DNA of 51,757 bases. Source: Candidatus Thiodiazotropha sp. 'RUGA'. Lineage in GTDB: Bacteria; Pseudomonadota; Gammaproteobacteria; Chromatiales; Chromatiaceae. Position numbers and translations under genes: made by a program. Below, in pieces: positions 1 through 10,278 of the stretch. The first letter of the stretch is position 1; every line of letters starts with the position of its first letter. The stretch lies in NCBI GenBank assembly GCA_016842065.1, contig JAEPDS010000028.1:1-51757 (forward strand). Reading direction: 5' to 3'. Under the pieces are notes generated by a model. It searched no databases. It saw only the letters and a program-made list of their open reading frames with translations, and was not told the DNA's origin.

Positions 1-12
1 TCAATATGGGGG

Positions 13-111
13 GTTGCGCCTGAAAAAGCGCCACGAACCGTTGCTCGTCGCTCATTTGGAGCAACCAAACTTCGCTCCTCGCGCCTTGATTGGCGCTTTT
101 TCAGGTGCAAC
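13..111. repeat. MITE-like inverted-repeat element
   Basis: Two 21-bp arms (13-33 and 91-111) are reverse complements at 20 of 21 positions. Inside them a second pair, GTTGCTC (40-46) and GAGCAAC (59-65), can form an inner hairpin. The element carries no coding sequence. This architecture fits a non-autonomous miniature inverted-repeat element or a long structured intergenic repeat. The left limit may lie outside the window, and no target duplication could be recognised. Confidence 0.7.
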
Positions 112-120
112 AGGGCGCAT

Positions 121-142
121 TGGATTAGTGTTAACAGGCCCT
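121..142. repeat. 22-bp dispersed motif, copy 1
   Basis: The core GGATTAGTGTTAACAGGCCC with one matching base on each side (22 bp) recurs in inverted orientation at 49628-49649. Here it sits ten bases right of the MITE-like element, so it may be the outer end of the same repeat family. It contains the palindrome GTTAAC. Confidence 0.65.
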
Positions 143-530
143 AGTAATTCGATAGGCTATTTTATTTGATATCAATGCAAACTGTAAACACTTAAGAAAA
201 CTGAATGCAAATACAATTGCTGCACCGAACAAAATCAAGACATACGGACTATGGGCCCTATTTAAATAAAGACGACAGCAACAAAAGTCAAACCCCATAG
301 ACAGGCGATCTTAGTTCCTATTTCAGGCGCTGTCGAGAATCATTACCTCAATCCAAGAGTATGGCTCCACCCTCGACCTGATTAACCCCAAACCAGTTCC
401 ATGCTATCCATAAACCCAATGCAGCCCACAGTTTTGCTAACGCAACATACGGCGTATTGTAATGAAATGACATAAAAAACCTTTATTACTCCATTTGAAT
501 AAAAAATGAATTCCATGGTCGAATCAATTC
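143..530. other. AT-rich intergenic region, no gene seen
   Basis: No convincing open frame is present on either strand. The stretch presumably carries the promoter of the 531 gene, but no clear -35/-10 pair or ribosome-binding site could be assigned. Confidence 0.5.
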
Positions 531-1397
531 ATGATAAAAGCTTATTCACAACGTCTCATGCCGCCCTACTCAGGATTCGTACAAATTGTCGAGTCCGAAA
601 CCGCAAGGGCGCTTACACTTGACGTTCACAGCTGGGAGATACACTTTCTCTACGATGCCGAAGTCAATTTGAACAAAGCCGGGCAAACCGGGCGCAGGCG
701 ATTTATTCGGGTTCAGACTCTGGAGCATGAGGCAATGTGCACAATCGCAGAGACAGGATCCTTGCATGGCACTGCCATAGACGAAAGGATCGTTCAGCTG
801 GCCGAGTTTCTTGTTGGTGCAGCGTACCCTTTTCCGTCTGACGATCCCTATGAATACTGGATTCTTGACCCGAAAGATAATTCACCTTTAGCGCTGGTTT
901 TCAGCTGCAACACGCCTGATAATTTCAGTAACTTTCCAACTAAAACTGAGTGGAAAGCTCTACCTGCTGCCGTGATCCCAATCGAGTATACGGAGACGGA
1001 GAAACAGAACAAGAATCCACCGGTAAACTATAGAGTTGAACAGATGGTAATCAAAACAGCCGGATACTTTCCTAAAGCAAAGTGGTTCAAGCGGGGCAGT
1101 GACGAAGTGGACTATTTCCCACCCATGATGATCAGAGAGGAGTGGGGAGATGAGCAGAAAAACAATCTCTGTCAACGCTATATACAGAGACTGGCGCCAC
1201 GTTTACTCATGTTGCCCGGTTTAGAACTCGAGTGCAGGAGGAAGCTGGAATCATCAGCTGGAAAGCATGCCTTGGAAGTGGAGCGGTTCCATAAACTCTA
1301 TCCTGAAATCGCGGATGAAAAGAGGTTGAACACAATCCTGGTGGAAGCCCGAATCCGCAGAGCGACGAACGGGGATATATCTCAGCAACATCGTTGA
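531..1397 (+). CDS. hypothetical protein, 288 aa
   Basis: An intact 288-residue soluble protein with no signal peptide and no membrane segment. It is rich in aromatic and charged residues, and its sequence has the evenly mixed composition of a real protein rather than a shadow frame. I do not recognise the family. No strong ribosome-binding site precedes the ATG at 531; an in-frame ATG at 558 is an alternative start. It stands alone: the preceding 390 bases hold no gene, and the next gene starts 329 bases downstream. It lies close to the repeat element at the left edge, so it may be an accessory gene. No function is proposed. Confidence 0.7.
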   Translation: MIKAYSQRLMPPYSGFVQIVESETARALTLDVHSWEIHFLYDAEVNLNKAGQTGRRRFIRVQTLEHEAMCTIAETGSLHGTAIDERIVQLAEFLVGAAYPFPSDDPYEYWILDPKDNSPLALVFSCNTPDNFSNFPTKTEWKALPAAVIPIEYTETEKQNKNPPVNYRVEQMVIKTAGYFPKAKWFKRGSDEVDYFPPMMIREEWGDEQKNNLCQRYIQRLAPRLLMLPGLELECRRKLESSAGKHALEVERFHKLYPEIADEKRLNTILVEARIRRATNGDISQQHR

Positions 1398-1726
1398 TGC
1401 TGCACTCTGTATATTCCGCTACGGGATTACACACCCAAGGCTATGCACAGGGCAATAATAGAGATAAAGCCGAAAATCAGCGCCACCATTCGACTCTATT
1501 CGAGCACAGCGGTTAGTGACCTATTCTCCTAACGAACTTCTCATCCCGTAGTTCGAAGTAGTTACTCTTTCAATCAAAAATACCCGAAATCCTCAATCTT
1601 CCTCTGTCTTTCCACCTGTGGATCATTCAAGGTATTAACCCTCAATAATACGATGAACTTGCTTTTTCTATACGATCGTACTAATCTAAGTCGTTATTAA
1701 CACGCAGTCAGAAAAGGGAAACGCCC
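1398..1726. other. intergenic region
   Basis: About 330 bases between the hypothetical gene and the SDR gene. A 20-codon hydrophobic minus-strand frame (1427-1489) is present but lacks a ribosome-binding site and is not called. The region presumably includes the promoter of the SDR-peroxiredoxin pair. Confidence 0.4.
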
Positions 1727-2746
1727 ATGCGAGTTCTGATTACCGGCGCCACCGGCTTTGTTGGAAGTCATTGCATCGAAGCTCTGGCAAAACACCAGGA
1801 TGTGGTGACCATCGCCGCCTGCCGCGATCCTTCCAGATTGCCGGCTGAATTCCGCGGGGAGTCCAGAATTGGTGACTTACGCGACGTCCACTACCTCGAG
1901 AACCTGATGCATGGGGTCGATACTGTGGTCCATGCCGCCGCCTGGACTTCGCTCTGGGGCCATCGCAAGCAATCCGATGAGTTGTTTCTCAAGCCATCTC
2001 TGGCATTGATCGACTCGGCCCGTCGTCATGGAGTCAAGCGATTTATCTTCATCAGTACCGTGAGTGCCGCAGCGCCCGGGACTTCATCTGATCCGATGAG
2101 CCCTGGTATCAAGCGCGCCTACTGGCCCCACGAGACGAATGTGGTACGAATCGAGGATCGATTACGCGAGCTCTCCAGCGATAGTTTCTGCGCGATCAAT
2201 CTGCGCCTGGGTCTGTTCGCCGGCTCCCGATACGCACTCGGCCTGTTACCGATTCTGGTCCCACGCCTGAAGACCCACCTGGTGCCCTGGGTAAACGGTG
2301 GCAAAACCGATATGACCATCACCGATGGCCGTGATATTGGACAAGCCGTGGAACTCGCCTCCACCACCCCGGACCTTAGCGGCTATCAATCCTTCAATAT
2401 TCTCGGTCCGGAGGTTCCCCGGGTGCGGCAAGTGATCGACTACCTGCACCAGCAACATGGACTGCCAAGGCCTCATTTCAGTGTCCCCTTCCCGATCGCC
2501 TTTGCCTTTGCCTGGCTGATGGAAAAGCTCAATCCGTTGCTACCCTGGGAACCGCTCGTAACCCGCAGCATCATCCATCTGTTGCAAGAAACCAATGCCG
2601 ACAATGAGTGCGCATCAAGAATCCTTGGCTACCGGCCAAAACATCATTGGCGGGAAGCGATTGATATTCAGATGGCCGAGATGGACAAGCATCAGAGCAA
2701 AGCGATGTCGATGGCCAGGCCTCTTCCCAATGGGAGTGGCCGATGA
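1727..2746 (+). CDS. NAD(P)-dependent epimerase/dehydratase (extended SDR)
   Basis: A 339-aa protein starting with the Rossmann nucleotide-binding motif TGATGFVG at residues 6-13, typical of extended short-chain dehydrogenases of the 3-beta-HSD/dihydroflavonol-reductase type. The motif DTVVHAAA (about residues 65-72) is the usual second strand-turn of the fold, and FISTVSA is the catalytic-serine strand. The expected YxxxK catalytic pair is not evident: the matching segment reads roughly NVVRIEDRL, so catalysis may be altered or lost. AGGG lies about 8 bases before the ATG. Its stop overlaps the next start (ATGA), so the two genes are translationally coupled. Substrate is unknown; a steroid, sugar or isoprenoid-like substrate is possible for the family. 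Confidence 0.85.
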   Translation: MRVLITGATGFVGSHCIEALAKHQDVVTIAACRDPSRLPAEFRGESRIGDLRDVHYLENLMHGVDTVVHAAAWTSLWGHRKQSDELFLKPSLALIDSARRHGVKRFIFISTVSAAAPGTSSDPMSPGIKRAYWPHETNVVRIEDRLRELSSDSFCAINLRLGLFAGSRYALGLLPILVPRLKTHLVPWVNGGKTDMTITDGRDIGQAVELASTTPDLSGYQSFNILGPEVPRVRQVIDYLHQQHGLPRPHFSVPFPIAFAFAWLMEKLNPLLPWEPLVTRSIIHLLQETNADNECASRILGYRPKHHWREAIDIQMAEMDKHQSKAMSMARPLPNGSGR

Positions 2747-3327
2747 AACAGACTCAACTCAAACCCAGCGGGAGAGCTCCGGCATTCGAGACCCGCGACT
2801 GGCAAGGCACCCCGATAGAACCTTTCGGTTCTCACCCAGGTATGACTCTGCTCAGTTTTTTTCGCTACGCCTCCTGTCCACTGTGCAATCTGCGAATCAG
2901 GGAGCTGATAACCAAGCATCAGCAGTTTCTCGATAACGGCATCCGTATCCTGGCAGTATTCCAGTCACCACTCGAACGTATCGCACACTATGTGGGCCAC
3001 CAGTCACCGCCCTTCCCTCTCATACCCGACCCTGACCTGAAACTTTATCGTCTGTATGGAGTGGAGAGTTCCTGGCGCGGTTTCGCTCGTGCCTGGACCC
3101 TGGGAGTACCCCAGGTCTACCGTGCGGTAGTGACGAACGGATTCCTACCCGGCAGCATGGAAAACGAGATACATCGCCTTCCCGCCGATTTTCTCATCGA
3201 CCGCAACGGTCGATTGATAGAAGTCTACTACGGGCGGGATATTGGAGATCACATCCCACTGGAGCAACTGTTTTCCGATTCGTTGAATCCGGTTTCAAAG
3301 ATAGGGCGTATTAGTAACCTGACATGA
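2743..3327 (+). CDS. peroxiredoxin-like (AhpC/TSA, thioredoxin-fold) protein
   Basis: A 194-aa cytoplasmic protein of the alkyl hydroperoxide reductase/thiol-antioxidant superfamily. The motif FFRYASCPLCNLRI (about residues 40-53) places a CxxC pair at the peroxidatic position, and the C-terminal part has the strand-helix pattern PADFLIDRNGRLIEVYYG of redoxins. It is expected to reduce peroxides or act as a thiol-disulfide reductase. It overlaps the upstream SDR gene by four bases (ATGA), so the two probably form one operon. The family is common in Proteobacteria and mostly annotated only as 'peroxiredoxin-like'. The CPLC motif differs from classical two-Cys peroxiredoxins, so specificity is uncertain. 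Confidence 0.85.
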   Translation: MKQTQLKPSGRAPAFETRDWQGTPIEPFGSHPGMTLLSFFRYASCPLCNLRIRELITKHQQFLDNGIRILAVFQSPLERIAHYVGHQSPPFPLIPDPDLKLYRLYGVESSWRGFARAWTLGVPQVYRAVVTNGFLPGSMENEIHRLPADFLIDRNGRLIEVYYGRDIGDHIPLEQLFSDSLNPVSKIGRISNLT

Positions 3328-3432
3328 GTGTCGGCTTGGATATCTGTTGTACGTACAGGCTTATGTAGCGATGAACCGGATGACAGAAACTGAAAATCTG
3401 TCTAACCGAAGTATCACATGGAGTAATCAAGA

Positions 3433-3972
3433 ATGAAAAAGAAGGTTAACAACCTGCCCCTCCTGATTTTAATCACATCACTCTTCTGGCTACCGGCATG
3501 CTATTCACAACAGGCTGGCCCGGAGGAGATCTACCAACAGTACCGACAGACCCTGTCATCAAGCAGCGACTTTGACGCGCTCACCGGTCTGCTCTCAAAT
3601 CGCACCCTGAAGGCAAGATATCAATACATCGAAAAACTCAAATCGAGGGGAATCTCTGAGGCAGAAGCCAAGTCCAATCTGTTCAGAGGCCGGCAACGGG
3701 CCTTTAAATACGAAAAGAGTCGAAAACAGACAGACTTCCGCCAATCGGATAGAAAAGCCGTTATCACCTTTATCGTTGAAGACGAAAACATACCGAACCA
3801 TTTCAGTAACAAACCCTCTGTGGATTCCGTTAGCACCATTGAGAAGACCATTGAAGAGGTCCATTTGGTCGATGAAAATGGCTGGAAACTGGATCACAGA
3901 GTAATCAAACCCTTTAAAAAACCAATGAACCTACACCCCAAAAAAGTGTTTTCACATACATGGGCAGATTGA
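3433..3972 (+). CDS. predicted lipoprotein, 179 aa
   Basis: The N terminus has two lysines, a hydrophobic core and a lipobox LPAC with the cysteine at residue 23, so it should be lipidated and anchored in an envelope membrane. The rest (about 155 residues) is hydrophilic, with mixed helix and strand character; no known domain is recognised. GGAG lies about nine bases before the ATG. A second exported protein gene follows after 18 bases, so the two are probably co-transcribed and may act together in the envelope. Confidence 0.75.
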   Translation: MKKKVNNLPLLILITSLFWLPACYSQQAGPEEIYQQYRQTLSSSSDFDALTGLLSNRTLKARYQYIEKLKSRGISEAEAKSNLFRGRQRAFKYEKSRKQTDFRQSDRKAVITFIVEDENIPNHFSNKPSVDSVSTIEKTIEEVHLVDENGWKLDHRVIKPFKKPMNLHPKKVFSHTWAD

Positions 3973-3990
3973 GGTTAAAAGGCACTTAAA

Positions 3991-4476
3991 ATGAAACAGA
4001 TCCTTATGGTGACCCTGATTTTGCTGCTGATTTCTATACCGGTTCATGCCGGCCCCGACTACGACTATTTCTCCCATGTACTGCAGTTGGAGAGTCGCTG
4101 GGCTAGGCTTTCAACTAAGACAATACAAAACTATCAGCTTTACCTGGAGAAGAAAGGTCTGTACAACAATCTCACTACCGAAGCAAAGAGCGGGCTCAGA
4201 GAAGAAATTAATGCGCTACTCAAGAGCCGTCTGACCTGGGACAAGGTTGGAGAGCGGGCGGTAGCAACAATAATTTCTGCTTGCAGTGATGAAACACTAA
4301 GAGAATTTGCCAAGACCTACCGGAACAGCGGAACCAAAATCGCAGTTTCGGCAGCTTCGAAGTATCTGGATTGTGCAACCGAAGGTGTGAGCCGAACCAT
4401 ACCCATCTTTCAGATGGAGTTTAAAGAGGCAGCCCCTTCACTTTCGCGCATTACAAAGAAATACCACAACAAATAA
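3991..4476 (+). CDS. exported hypothetical protein, 161 aa
   Basis: A signal peptide with predicted cleavage after VHA (about residue 20) leads a mature helical protein of about 140 residues. Two cysteines (about residues 96 and 127) could form a disulfide in the periplasm. No family is recognised. It follows the lipoprotein gene by 18 bases, so both are likely expressed together. Confidence 0.7.
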   Translation: MKQILMVTLILLLISIPVHAGPDYDYFSHVLQLESRWARLSTKTIQNYQLYLEKKGLYNNLTTEAKSGLREEINALLKSRLTWDKVGERAVATIISACSDETLREFAKTYRNSGTKIAVSAASKYLDCATEGVSRTIPIFQMEFKEAAPSLSRITKKYHNK

Positions 4477-4683
4477 CCTGATATCAAAAGTAGCCCCATG
4501 CATAGCCCATAGCCAGACCGAAAGACCACGAAGCAAATCCCGATATAACAACCAGCAGATCTATATCCACACGCTGACAACCTCTACAATGAGAGAGAAG
4601 CCATATCCTGACGCGACAAAATAGCACAACCTTTCGGTGACAACGGGACTTGGTGACAATACCATCTCCCATAGGTGCAGATC

Positions 4684-5277
4684 ATGAAAACAGATCAGAA
4701 GAGACCGGCAAAACAGCCCACACGGTTAGGCATTATTGACGCGGCCCGAAGCCATATCTACCACAAAGGCTTTGCTGCAACCTCCTACGCAAATATCGCG
4801 CAGCAAACAAAACTGCAAAAAGGCAATATCCAGTACCATTTCAAATCCAAGGATGAATTACTACAAGCCGTTATCGAGCAACAGATTGAGGGCATCAGAG
4901 AACAGCTCGAGAGCTGGTCACTCGACTGCGGTACCACCTACGACTGCGTGGAGCGGTTCATCGCCATGGTTGATGACAATGCGGACAACCTGGCCCGGTA
5001 CGGCTGCCCCATGGGTACCCTGAACAGTGAACTCGGCAAGGATCATCGTCAACAGCAGCACCAGGCAAGGGCCATGTTCGAACTCTATCTGCGCTGGCTG
5101 GAAGCACGCTTTAGCGCTATCCTGCCGCGAGAATCAGCGCGGGCGCGTGCAGAGCAATTAATGGTGATGGCGCAGGGTGCAAGTCTCATGGCGCATATCC
5201 ATGAAGACCCGGAGATTGTCCGTCGGCAATCAATCGTGATGCGTGAATGGCTGACCGAAGTGTGCACCAACGCCTAG
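4684..5277 (+). CDS. TetR/AcrR family transcriptional regulator
   Basis: A 197-aa repressor-type regulator. Residues about 15-60 form the TetR helix-turn-helix domain, with the signature GFAATSYANIAQQ followed by KGNIQYHFKSKDELL. The C-terminal ligand-binding part contains GCPMGTL, typical of the LmrA/YxaF-like subgroup. The ATG at 4684 is preferred because AGG sits 8 bases upstream; a GTG at 4675 is possible. The GNAT acetyltransferase gene begins 14 bases after its stop, so the pair is likely one transcript and the regulator may control itself and that enzyme. The ligand is unknown. Confidence 0.9.
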   Translation: MKTDQKRPAKQPTRLGIIDAARSHIYHKGFAATSYANIAQQTKLQKGNIQYHFKSKDELLQAVIEQQIEGIREQLESWSLDCGTTYDCVERFIAMVDDNADNLARYGCPMGTLNSELGKDHRQQQHQARAMFELYLRWLEARFSAILPRESARARAEQLMVMAQGASLMAHIHEDPEIVRRQSIVMREWLTEVCTNA

Positions 5278-5291
5278 GACATGTAAGGTAG

Positions 5292-5783
5292 ATGGATAAT
5301 AGTATGGACACAGATATCACAATTCGTACGGCCACTGTCAACGATGTACAGAAAGTAGTCATGTTAGTGGATGAGTTGCTGACTGAAATCACCCGCACCA
5401 TTGATATTCAAGCATTCAAATATGACCCTGAAGAGACATCTTTAAAACTCAAGGACCTTATCGAGCAGGAAAAGTATTTCGTGTTCGTTGCTCATATCGA
5501 GCAGAGTGAGAGTATCGGACTGCTAACGCTGTATGAAAGTTATGCACTATATGCTGGAGGCACCTTTGGCACCATACCGGAGCTCTACGTACGACCGGAC
5601 TACCGTTCGAACAAGGTTGGACTACGGCTACTATCACACGCAAAACATTTCGCCACATCAAAAGGCTGGAGTCGCCTGGAGGTCACAACGCCCCCGCTTC
5701 CACAGTTTGACAAAACCCTGGCATTCTATGAACGTGAAGGTTTCTCGATAACTGGAGGTAGAAAACTGAAAATGGATCTGTGA
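5292..5783 (+). CDS. GNAT family N-acetyltransferase
   Basis: A 163-aa single-domain acetyltransferase. The region about 95-115 (ELYVRPDYRSNKVGLRLL) is motif A of the GNAT fold, where the R/Q-x-x-G/K-x-G/A turn binds acetyl-CoA pyrophosphate; here it is degenerate (RSNKVG). The C-terminal FYEREGF is the usual motif B tail. It would transfer an acetyl group to an amine on a small molecule or protein; the substrate is unknown. The gene is probably co-transcribed with the TetR gene upstream. A second in-frame ATG lies at 5304. A strong hairpin follows at 5888-5926. Confidence 0.85.
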   Translation: MDNSMDTDITIRTATVNDVQKVVMLVDELLTEITRTIDIQAFKYDPEETSLKLKDLIEQEKYFVFVAHIEQSESIGLLTLYESYALYAGGTFGTIPELYVRPDYRSNKVGLRLLSHAKHFATSKGWSRLEVTTPPLPQFDKTLAFYEREGFSITGGRKLKMDL

Positions 5784-5887
5784 ACCTGCAACTCAGTTTC
5801 TTGATTTTGTCACACAGTTCGGAACGGAAAAGTCGCCGGATAACTCTCCCAGCGCCAGCCAGTAAACTTCGCCACATTGTCCTTGTC

Positions 5888-5926
5888 ATAGGGCGCCTGG
5901 TTTTACCAACTCACCAGGCACCCTAT
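5888..5926. terminator. strong hairpin between convergent genes
   Basis: Arms of 14 bases (5888-5901 and 5913-5926) pair at 13 positions around an 11-base loop. The hairpin lies between the plus-strand GNAT gene and the minus-strand maeB stop, where a bidirectional terminator is expected. No clear T-tract follows on either strand, so it may instead protect 3' ends. Confidence 0.6.
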
Positions 5927-5950
5927 GTCGATCACAAAGCTGATTCAGAA

Positions 5951-8245
5951 TCAGGTTGAACAGACATTGTTCTCGCAATAGCGTTCAACATCCGCTGCTG
6001 TAATCGCGCTCATATTGAAGATCCCGCGTGCTGTTACCGAAGGAATCACTATGTGAGCCGGCTTGCTGATACCATTCAGGAACGGCCCAACCAGCAGTGC
6101 ATCGGTCAGCGAACGGATCAGTCCAAGAGCGATATTCGCCGCATCAAGGTTCGGCATGATCAACAGGTTTGCCGCACCCGTCAGATTGGCACCCGGTAAG
6201 ATACGTTTGCGAAGCTCCTCATTCATCGCCGTCAAAGCATGCATTTCACCATCGACTTCCACATCCGGATGTTTCTGTCTCAGAATTTTCGCCGCCTCGC
6301 GCATCTTATGCGCTGAACCGCCGCGTGAAGATCCAAAGTTGGAGTGTGACAGCAGCGCCACCTTCGGCTCGATGCCGAAATGACGCACAAATTCAATTCC
6401 GGACTCCGTAATGGAGACAAGTTCTTCAGTCTCAGGATCAAGATTGAGGAAAGCGTCAGCCAGGAACAGCGGGCCACTGGGCAGCAGCAATGCACATACC
6501 GTGGAAGCACGCTGGTTGTCACTGTTGGTGCCCAACACCTTGTGAATCGTCTTGAAATGGCTGTCAAAGCGACGCACTTTACCGCAGATCATGCCCTCTG
6601 CTTCACCCATCGAAACCATTACCGAGGCCAAAGCAGTCGGATTGTTGCGCACCTCGTTGCGTGCCGCCTCCACATCGACGCCATTTCGCCCGACCCGATC
6701 ATGGTAGTGCTGCCAGTAACGATCATGCTGATCGCAATCATTGGGATCGAACACCATCACATCCTCACCGAGCGTAAAGCGTAGTCCGAGACGATCCATC
6801 TTCTGCTTCACGATATCGGGGCGGGCAATCAGGATTGGCGTGGCAACACTTTCATCGACGATGGCCTGCATCGACATCAAAACATCATCATTTTCTCCCT
6901 CGGCATAGACCAGTCGACGCTTGGGTCCCTTCTTGGCGGCTTCAATCATGGGTTGCATGAACAAGCCGGAGGCATTCACGAACTCATGTAATGACTTGCG
7001 ATAAGCATCCAAATCCTCGATCGGTCTGGTCGCTACACCGCTCTCCATGGCCGCTCGAACCACAGCAACCGGCACCTCTTCAATCAAGCGGGGATCGAAA
7101 GGCTTTGGAATAAGATAATCCGGACCAAACTTGAGCTCTTCTCCCAAGTAAGCTTCGGCAACCACATCGGTTGCCTCCTTCATCGCCAGGTCGGCTATCG
7201 ACTTGACACAAGCCTGCTTCATCTCCTCGTTGATCGTTTTCGCACCACAATCCAGCGCACCACGGAAAATGAAAGGAAAACAGAGCACATTGTTGACCTG
7301 GTTCGGGTAGTCCGAGCGTCCGGTGGCGAGGATCGCGTCAGGGCGAACTTCCTTCGCCAGTTCCGGCCGGATCTCAGGCTCCGGGTTGGCCATGGCCAGA
7401 ATCAATGGCCGCTCGGCCATTTTCTTTACCATCTCCTGAGTCAGTACGCCCGGCCCGGATAGTCCCATGAAAAGATCAGCGCCATCGATGGCATCATCCA
7501 GCGTCCGCATCTCTGTCTCGCGGGCATATTTCTCTTTCCAGGGGTTCATGCCTGACTCCCTCCCCTGATAAATGACACCACTGCGGTCGATCAGGGTGAC
7601 GTGATCTTTTTGCAATCCCATGCTGACCAATAGATCAACACAGGCAATACTGGCAGCACCACTTCCAGAAACCACCAGCTTGATCTCTTCGATCTTCTTG
7701 TCGACCAGTCGTAAACCGTTGTAAACCGCAGCAGCAGCAACAATCGCGGTACCATGCTGGTCATCGTGAAAAACCGGAATACTCATCCGCTCACGCAACT
7801 TCTGCTCCACCAGGAAGCACTCCGGCGCTTTAATATCCTCAAGGTTTATACCGCCGAAGGTTGGCTCAAGGGCCGCTACGATATCCACCAGACGGTCAAC
7901 ATCACTCTCGTTGACCTCGATATCGAATACATCGATATTGGCAAACTTTTTGAACAGTACCGCCTTACCTTCCATCACCGGTTTGGATGCCAACGGACCG
8001 ATGTTGCCCAAACCCAGCACCGCAGTACCGTTGGATACAACACCCACCAGATTTCCACGCGCGGTCATCTTCGCAGCCTGACTCTCGTCCTCGACAATCG
8101 CCTCACAGGCATAGGCCACGCCCGGTGAATAGGCTCTTGAGAGATCACGCTTGTTGGAAAGCGGCTTGGTAGCCTGAATTGCCAGCTTTCCAGGCACCGG
8201 ACTGACGTGGTATCTCAGTGCACTTTCTTTAAAGTTTTCAGACAT
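5951..8245 (-). CDS. maeB: NADP-dependent malic enzyme with phosphotransacetylase-like domain
   Basis: A 764-aa protein of usual MaeB length. It catalyses oxidative decarboxylation of malate to pyruvate and CO2, yielding NADPH. The N-terminal malic domain carries [13 protein letters not shown] (about residues 36-48) and the substrate-site segment HDDQHGTA. The NAD(P)-binding domain has the glycine-rich stretch [14 protein letters not shown] (about 190-203). Residues about 435-764 match the phosphotransacetylase-type domain, which in MaeB is usually regulatory (acetyl-CoA) rather than catalytic. AGGAAA precedes the ATG. It is followed by the convergent hairpin at 5888-5926 and has its own upstream gap, so it is probably transcribed alone. 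Confidence 0.97.
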   Translation of the reverse strand: MSENFKESALRYHVSPVPGKLAIQATKPLSNKRDLSRAYSPGVAYACEAIVEDESQAAKMTARGNLVGVVSNGTAVLGLGNIGPLASKPVMEGKAVLFKKFANIDVFDIEVNESDVDRLVDIVAALEPTFGGINLEDIKAPECFLVEQKLRERMSIPVFHDDQHGTAIVAAAAVYNGLRLVDKKIEEIKLVVSGSGAASIACVDLLVSMGLQKDHVTLIDRSGVIYQGRESGMNPWKEKYARETEMRTLDDAIDGADLFMGLSGPGVLTQEMVKKMAERPLILAMANPEPEIRPELAKEVRPDAILATGRSDYPNQVNNVLCFPFIFRGALDCGAKTINEEMKQACVKSIADLAMKEATDVVAEAYLGEELKFGPDYLIPKPFDPRLIEEVPVAVVRAAMESGVATRPIEDLDAYRKSLHEFVNASGLFMQPMIEAAKKGPKRRLVYAEGENDDVLMSMQAIVDESVATPILIARPDIVKQKMDRLGLRFTLGEDVMVFDPNDCDQHDRYWQHYHDRVGRNGVDVEAARNEVRNNPTALASVMVSMGEAEGMICGKVRRFDSHFKTIHKVLGTNSDNQRASTVCALLLPSGPLFLADAFLNLDPETEELVSITESGIEFVRHFGIEPKVALLSHSNFGSSRGGSAHKMREAAKILRQKHPDVEVDGEMHALTAMNEELRKRILPGANLTGAANLLIMPNLDAANIALGLIRSLTDALLVGPFLNGISKPAHIVIPSVTARGIFNMSAITAADVERYCENNVCST

Positions 8246-8620
8246 TCGGAGTTTTCCTGATGAAATGGATGTTCAGATTTCGAGTAGTATAACGGGCCAG
8301 ACGCTCGTTGTATCGCCGTATAGAATCTTGCGATGAGACTGCAGATGTAGATTCGGTTTGGTTATGCCCATGACAGATTTGGACGAAAAATTGCAGAGCC
8401 AAATCACCCCTCACAGATAGCGTGATCTTCATGCTCCAGGAAAGCAATAACAGAATTCAGCAGCTGAGAGTCTGCCAACCGTTGCTGTTTCACCGAGCGG
8501 CTGAATATTCATCTGTGCTTCCCGGCAAAAATAGGACAACTTCTGTAGATGCCCAGCCACACCACCCGACAGATAATATGGATTTTCCGACCTTCGGCGA
8601 CAATGGTAGCGAATCGCTGG
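8246..8620. other. intergenic region upstream of maeB
   Basis: About 375 bases between the minus-strand chemoreceptor gene and maeB. It should contain the maeB promoter and leader. Several short frames occur but none has a supporting ribosome-binding site or recognisable product. Confidence 0.4.
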
Positions 8621-10204
8621 CTAGCCGTTGAGCTGTCTGACCAGAACCTCCAGCTCTTTCGCGGTATCTTCCAATCCGACTGCGGCATTCGATGACTGCT
8701 GTGCAACCTGGGCTGTCTGACCGGAGATTCCATTGATATTGTTAATGTTGTGTGAGATCTCATCGACGACTGCATGCTGTTGCTCTACTGCACTGGCGAT
8801 ACTGACATTGAGCTCAGTCACACTGATGACCGACTCCTGAATCAGATCAAGCTCGGTGCGCAGTTTGGAGATCTTCTCTACCACCTGCTGCATTTGCTCC
8901 CGATTACCGGTCATGTCACTACGAACCCTGCTTATATCACCATCAAGTTTACCGAGCAGGGATTTGATGTTTTTGGTTGACTCTTTCGTCTGATTTGCCA
9001 GCAATCGCACCTGATCGGCGACCACCGCAAAACCACGGCCATGCTGGCCGGCTCTCGCGGCCTCGATGGCGGCATTGAGTGCCAGCAGATTGGTCTGCTC
9101 AGAGATCTCATCAATGAATCGCAATACGCCGTCAACGGCGCGGAAATCCTCTGTCAACTGGTCGATGACCCGACCGATATGCTCTACCTGCCCATTCAGG
9201 TCATTGATCTCGTCGGTAGCGCTCTCAAGGGCCTGACTACCCTCTTTGACCTGGGTTCTGGTGTCCTGGGTCTTTTCCGCTGTGGTGTTGGCGTTGCGCG
9301 CAATCTCTTCGATGGTGGCATTCATCTCGGTGACGGCAGTGGCCACCTGTTCGACTTCCTCTTCCATCTGCTTCACGTTGCCGAGACTCTGTTCAGCTGC
9401 GCTGGTCGAGAAGGTAGCCGCCTGCATCAGGTATTGGGCAAAATGTTGAAGCCGCCCCACCACGGTATTGAGCTTCGACTGCTGCATCAGAAGTGAATGC
9501 TCCACTGTGGATGCCTCCTGTCCCCTGCCGGAATAGACAAATTCCATCAGATCGTTGTCAGCGTAGAACTTGGCGGTTTTTCGCAGAGTGGCGAGGGGGC
9601 GCGTCGCCAGATGGGCGATGAGGAAAGCCAATGGCAGTCCGGCGATGAGGGCCAGCAAACCGTATAGAGGCGACAGCTGTCCGCTGAGGATTCCTGCCCC
9701 AATCCCTGTCAGAATCATGGCGGACATGATAACAAACGCGAGGTGGGCATAGTTGAAGCGAAACTGCAGCCTACCCAGCAGGCCAAGTCCGCCCTTTTTC
9801 TTATTGACGAGACGGTAGAGTTTGTCAGCCCGTTCCACCTGCTCCCGGGTGGGCGCATACCTGACCGACTGATAACCGCTAAGGTGCTCTCCCTCATAGA
9901 CCGGGGAGACATAGGCGTGTACCCAGTAGAAGTCGCCGTTCTTACAGCGGTTTTTTACCACTCCGATCCAGGGTTTGCCCGCCTGCAGAGTCTGCCACAG
10001 ATTTTCGAAAGCCAACGGGGGCATATCGGGATGACGCACGATGTTGTGACTGCTGCCGACAAGCTCTTCGCGGCTGAAGCCGCTGATGCGTATAAACACG
10101 TCGTTGACAGAGGTGATCATGCCCTTGAGATCGGTAGTGGATATGATTCGCTCATCCTGCCCGTAAGTAACTTCTCTATCGGTGACCGGGAGGTTGGTTT
10201 TCAT
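8621..10204 (-). CDS. methyl-accepting chemotaxis protein with N-terminal PAS (Aer-like)
   Basis: A 527-aa chemoreceptor. Residues about 15-115 form a PAS domain of the aerotaxis-receptor type; the signature [17 protein letters not shown] and the [13 protein letters not shown] strand match Aer, which binds FAD and senses redox state. Two hydrophobic segments (about 140-185) anchor it in the inner membrane with essentially no periplasmic domain, followed by a HAMP-like linker. The signalling tip [21 protein letters not shown] contacts CheA and CheW. A longer frame runs back to 10336, but the ATG at 10204 is preferred because GAGGAG precedes it by 8 bases. It probably steers swimming by electron-acceptor or energy state. 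No che genes are in the window. Confidence 0.93.
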   Translation of the reverse strand: MKTNLPVTDREVTYGQDERIISTTDLKGMITSVNDVFIRISGFSREELVGSSHNIVRHPDMPPLAFENLWQTLQAGKPWIGVVKNRCKNGDFYWVHAYVSPVYEGEHLSGYQSVRYAPTREQVERADKLYRLVNKKKGGLGLLGRLQFRFNYAHLAFVIMSAMILTGIGAGILSGQLSPLYGLLALIAGLPLAFLIAHLATRPLATLRKTAKFYADNDLMEFVYSGRGQEASTVEHSLLMQQSKLNTVVGRLQHFAQYLMQAATFSTSAAEQSLGNVKQMEEEVEQVATAVTEMNATIEEIARNANTTAEKTQDTRTQVKEGSQALESATDEINDLNGQVEHIGRVIDQLTEDFRAVDGVLRFIDEISEQTNLLALNAAIEAARAGQHGRGFAVVADQVRLLANQTKESTKNIKSLLGKLDGDISRVRSDMTGNREQMQQVVEKISKLRTELDLIQESVISVTELNVSIASAVEQQHAVVDEISHNINNINGISGQTAQVAQQSSNAAVGLEDTAKELEVLVRQLNG

Positions 10205-10278
10205 ATTATAAGCTCCTCGTCGGTGCTCCCAGCAGCATTGGGTAACACTCCTGTCCTTAGGGGCTACAAGGGAAAAAG

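Noticed and set aside
1427-1489. 20-codon hydrophobic minus-strand ORF
   Set aside because: It has no ribosome-binding site and is too short to separate from chance; nothing nearby suggests a small-protein gene.
4484-4672. 62-codon minus-strand ORF between the exported protein and TetR genes
   Set aside because: Cysteine- and arginine-rich composition, no good ribosome-binding site, no recognised family.
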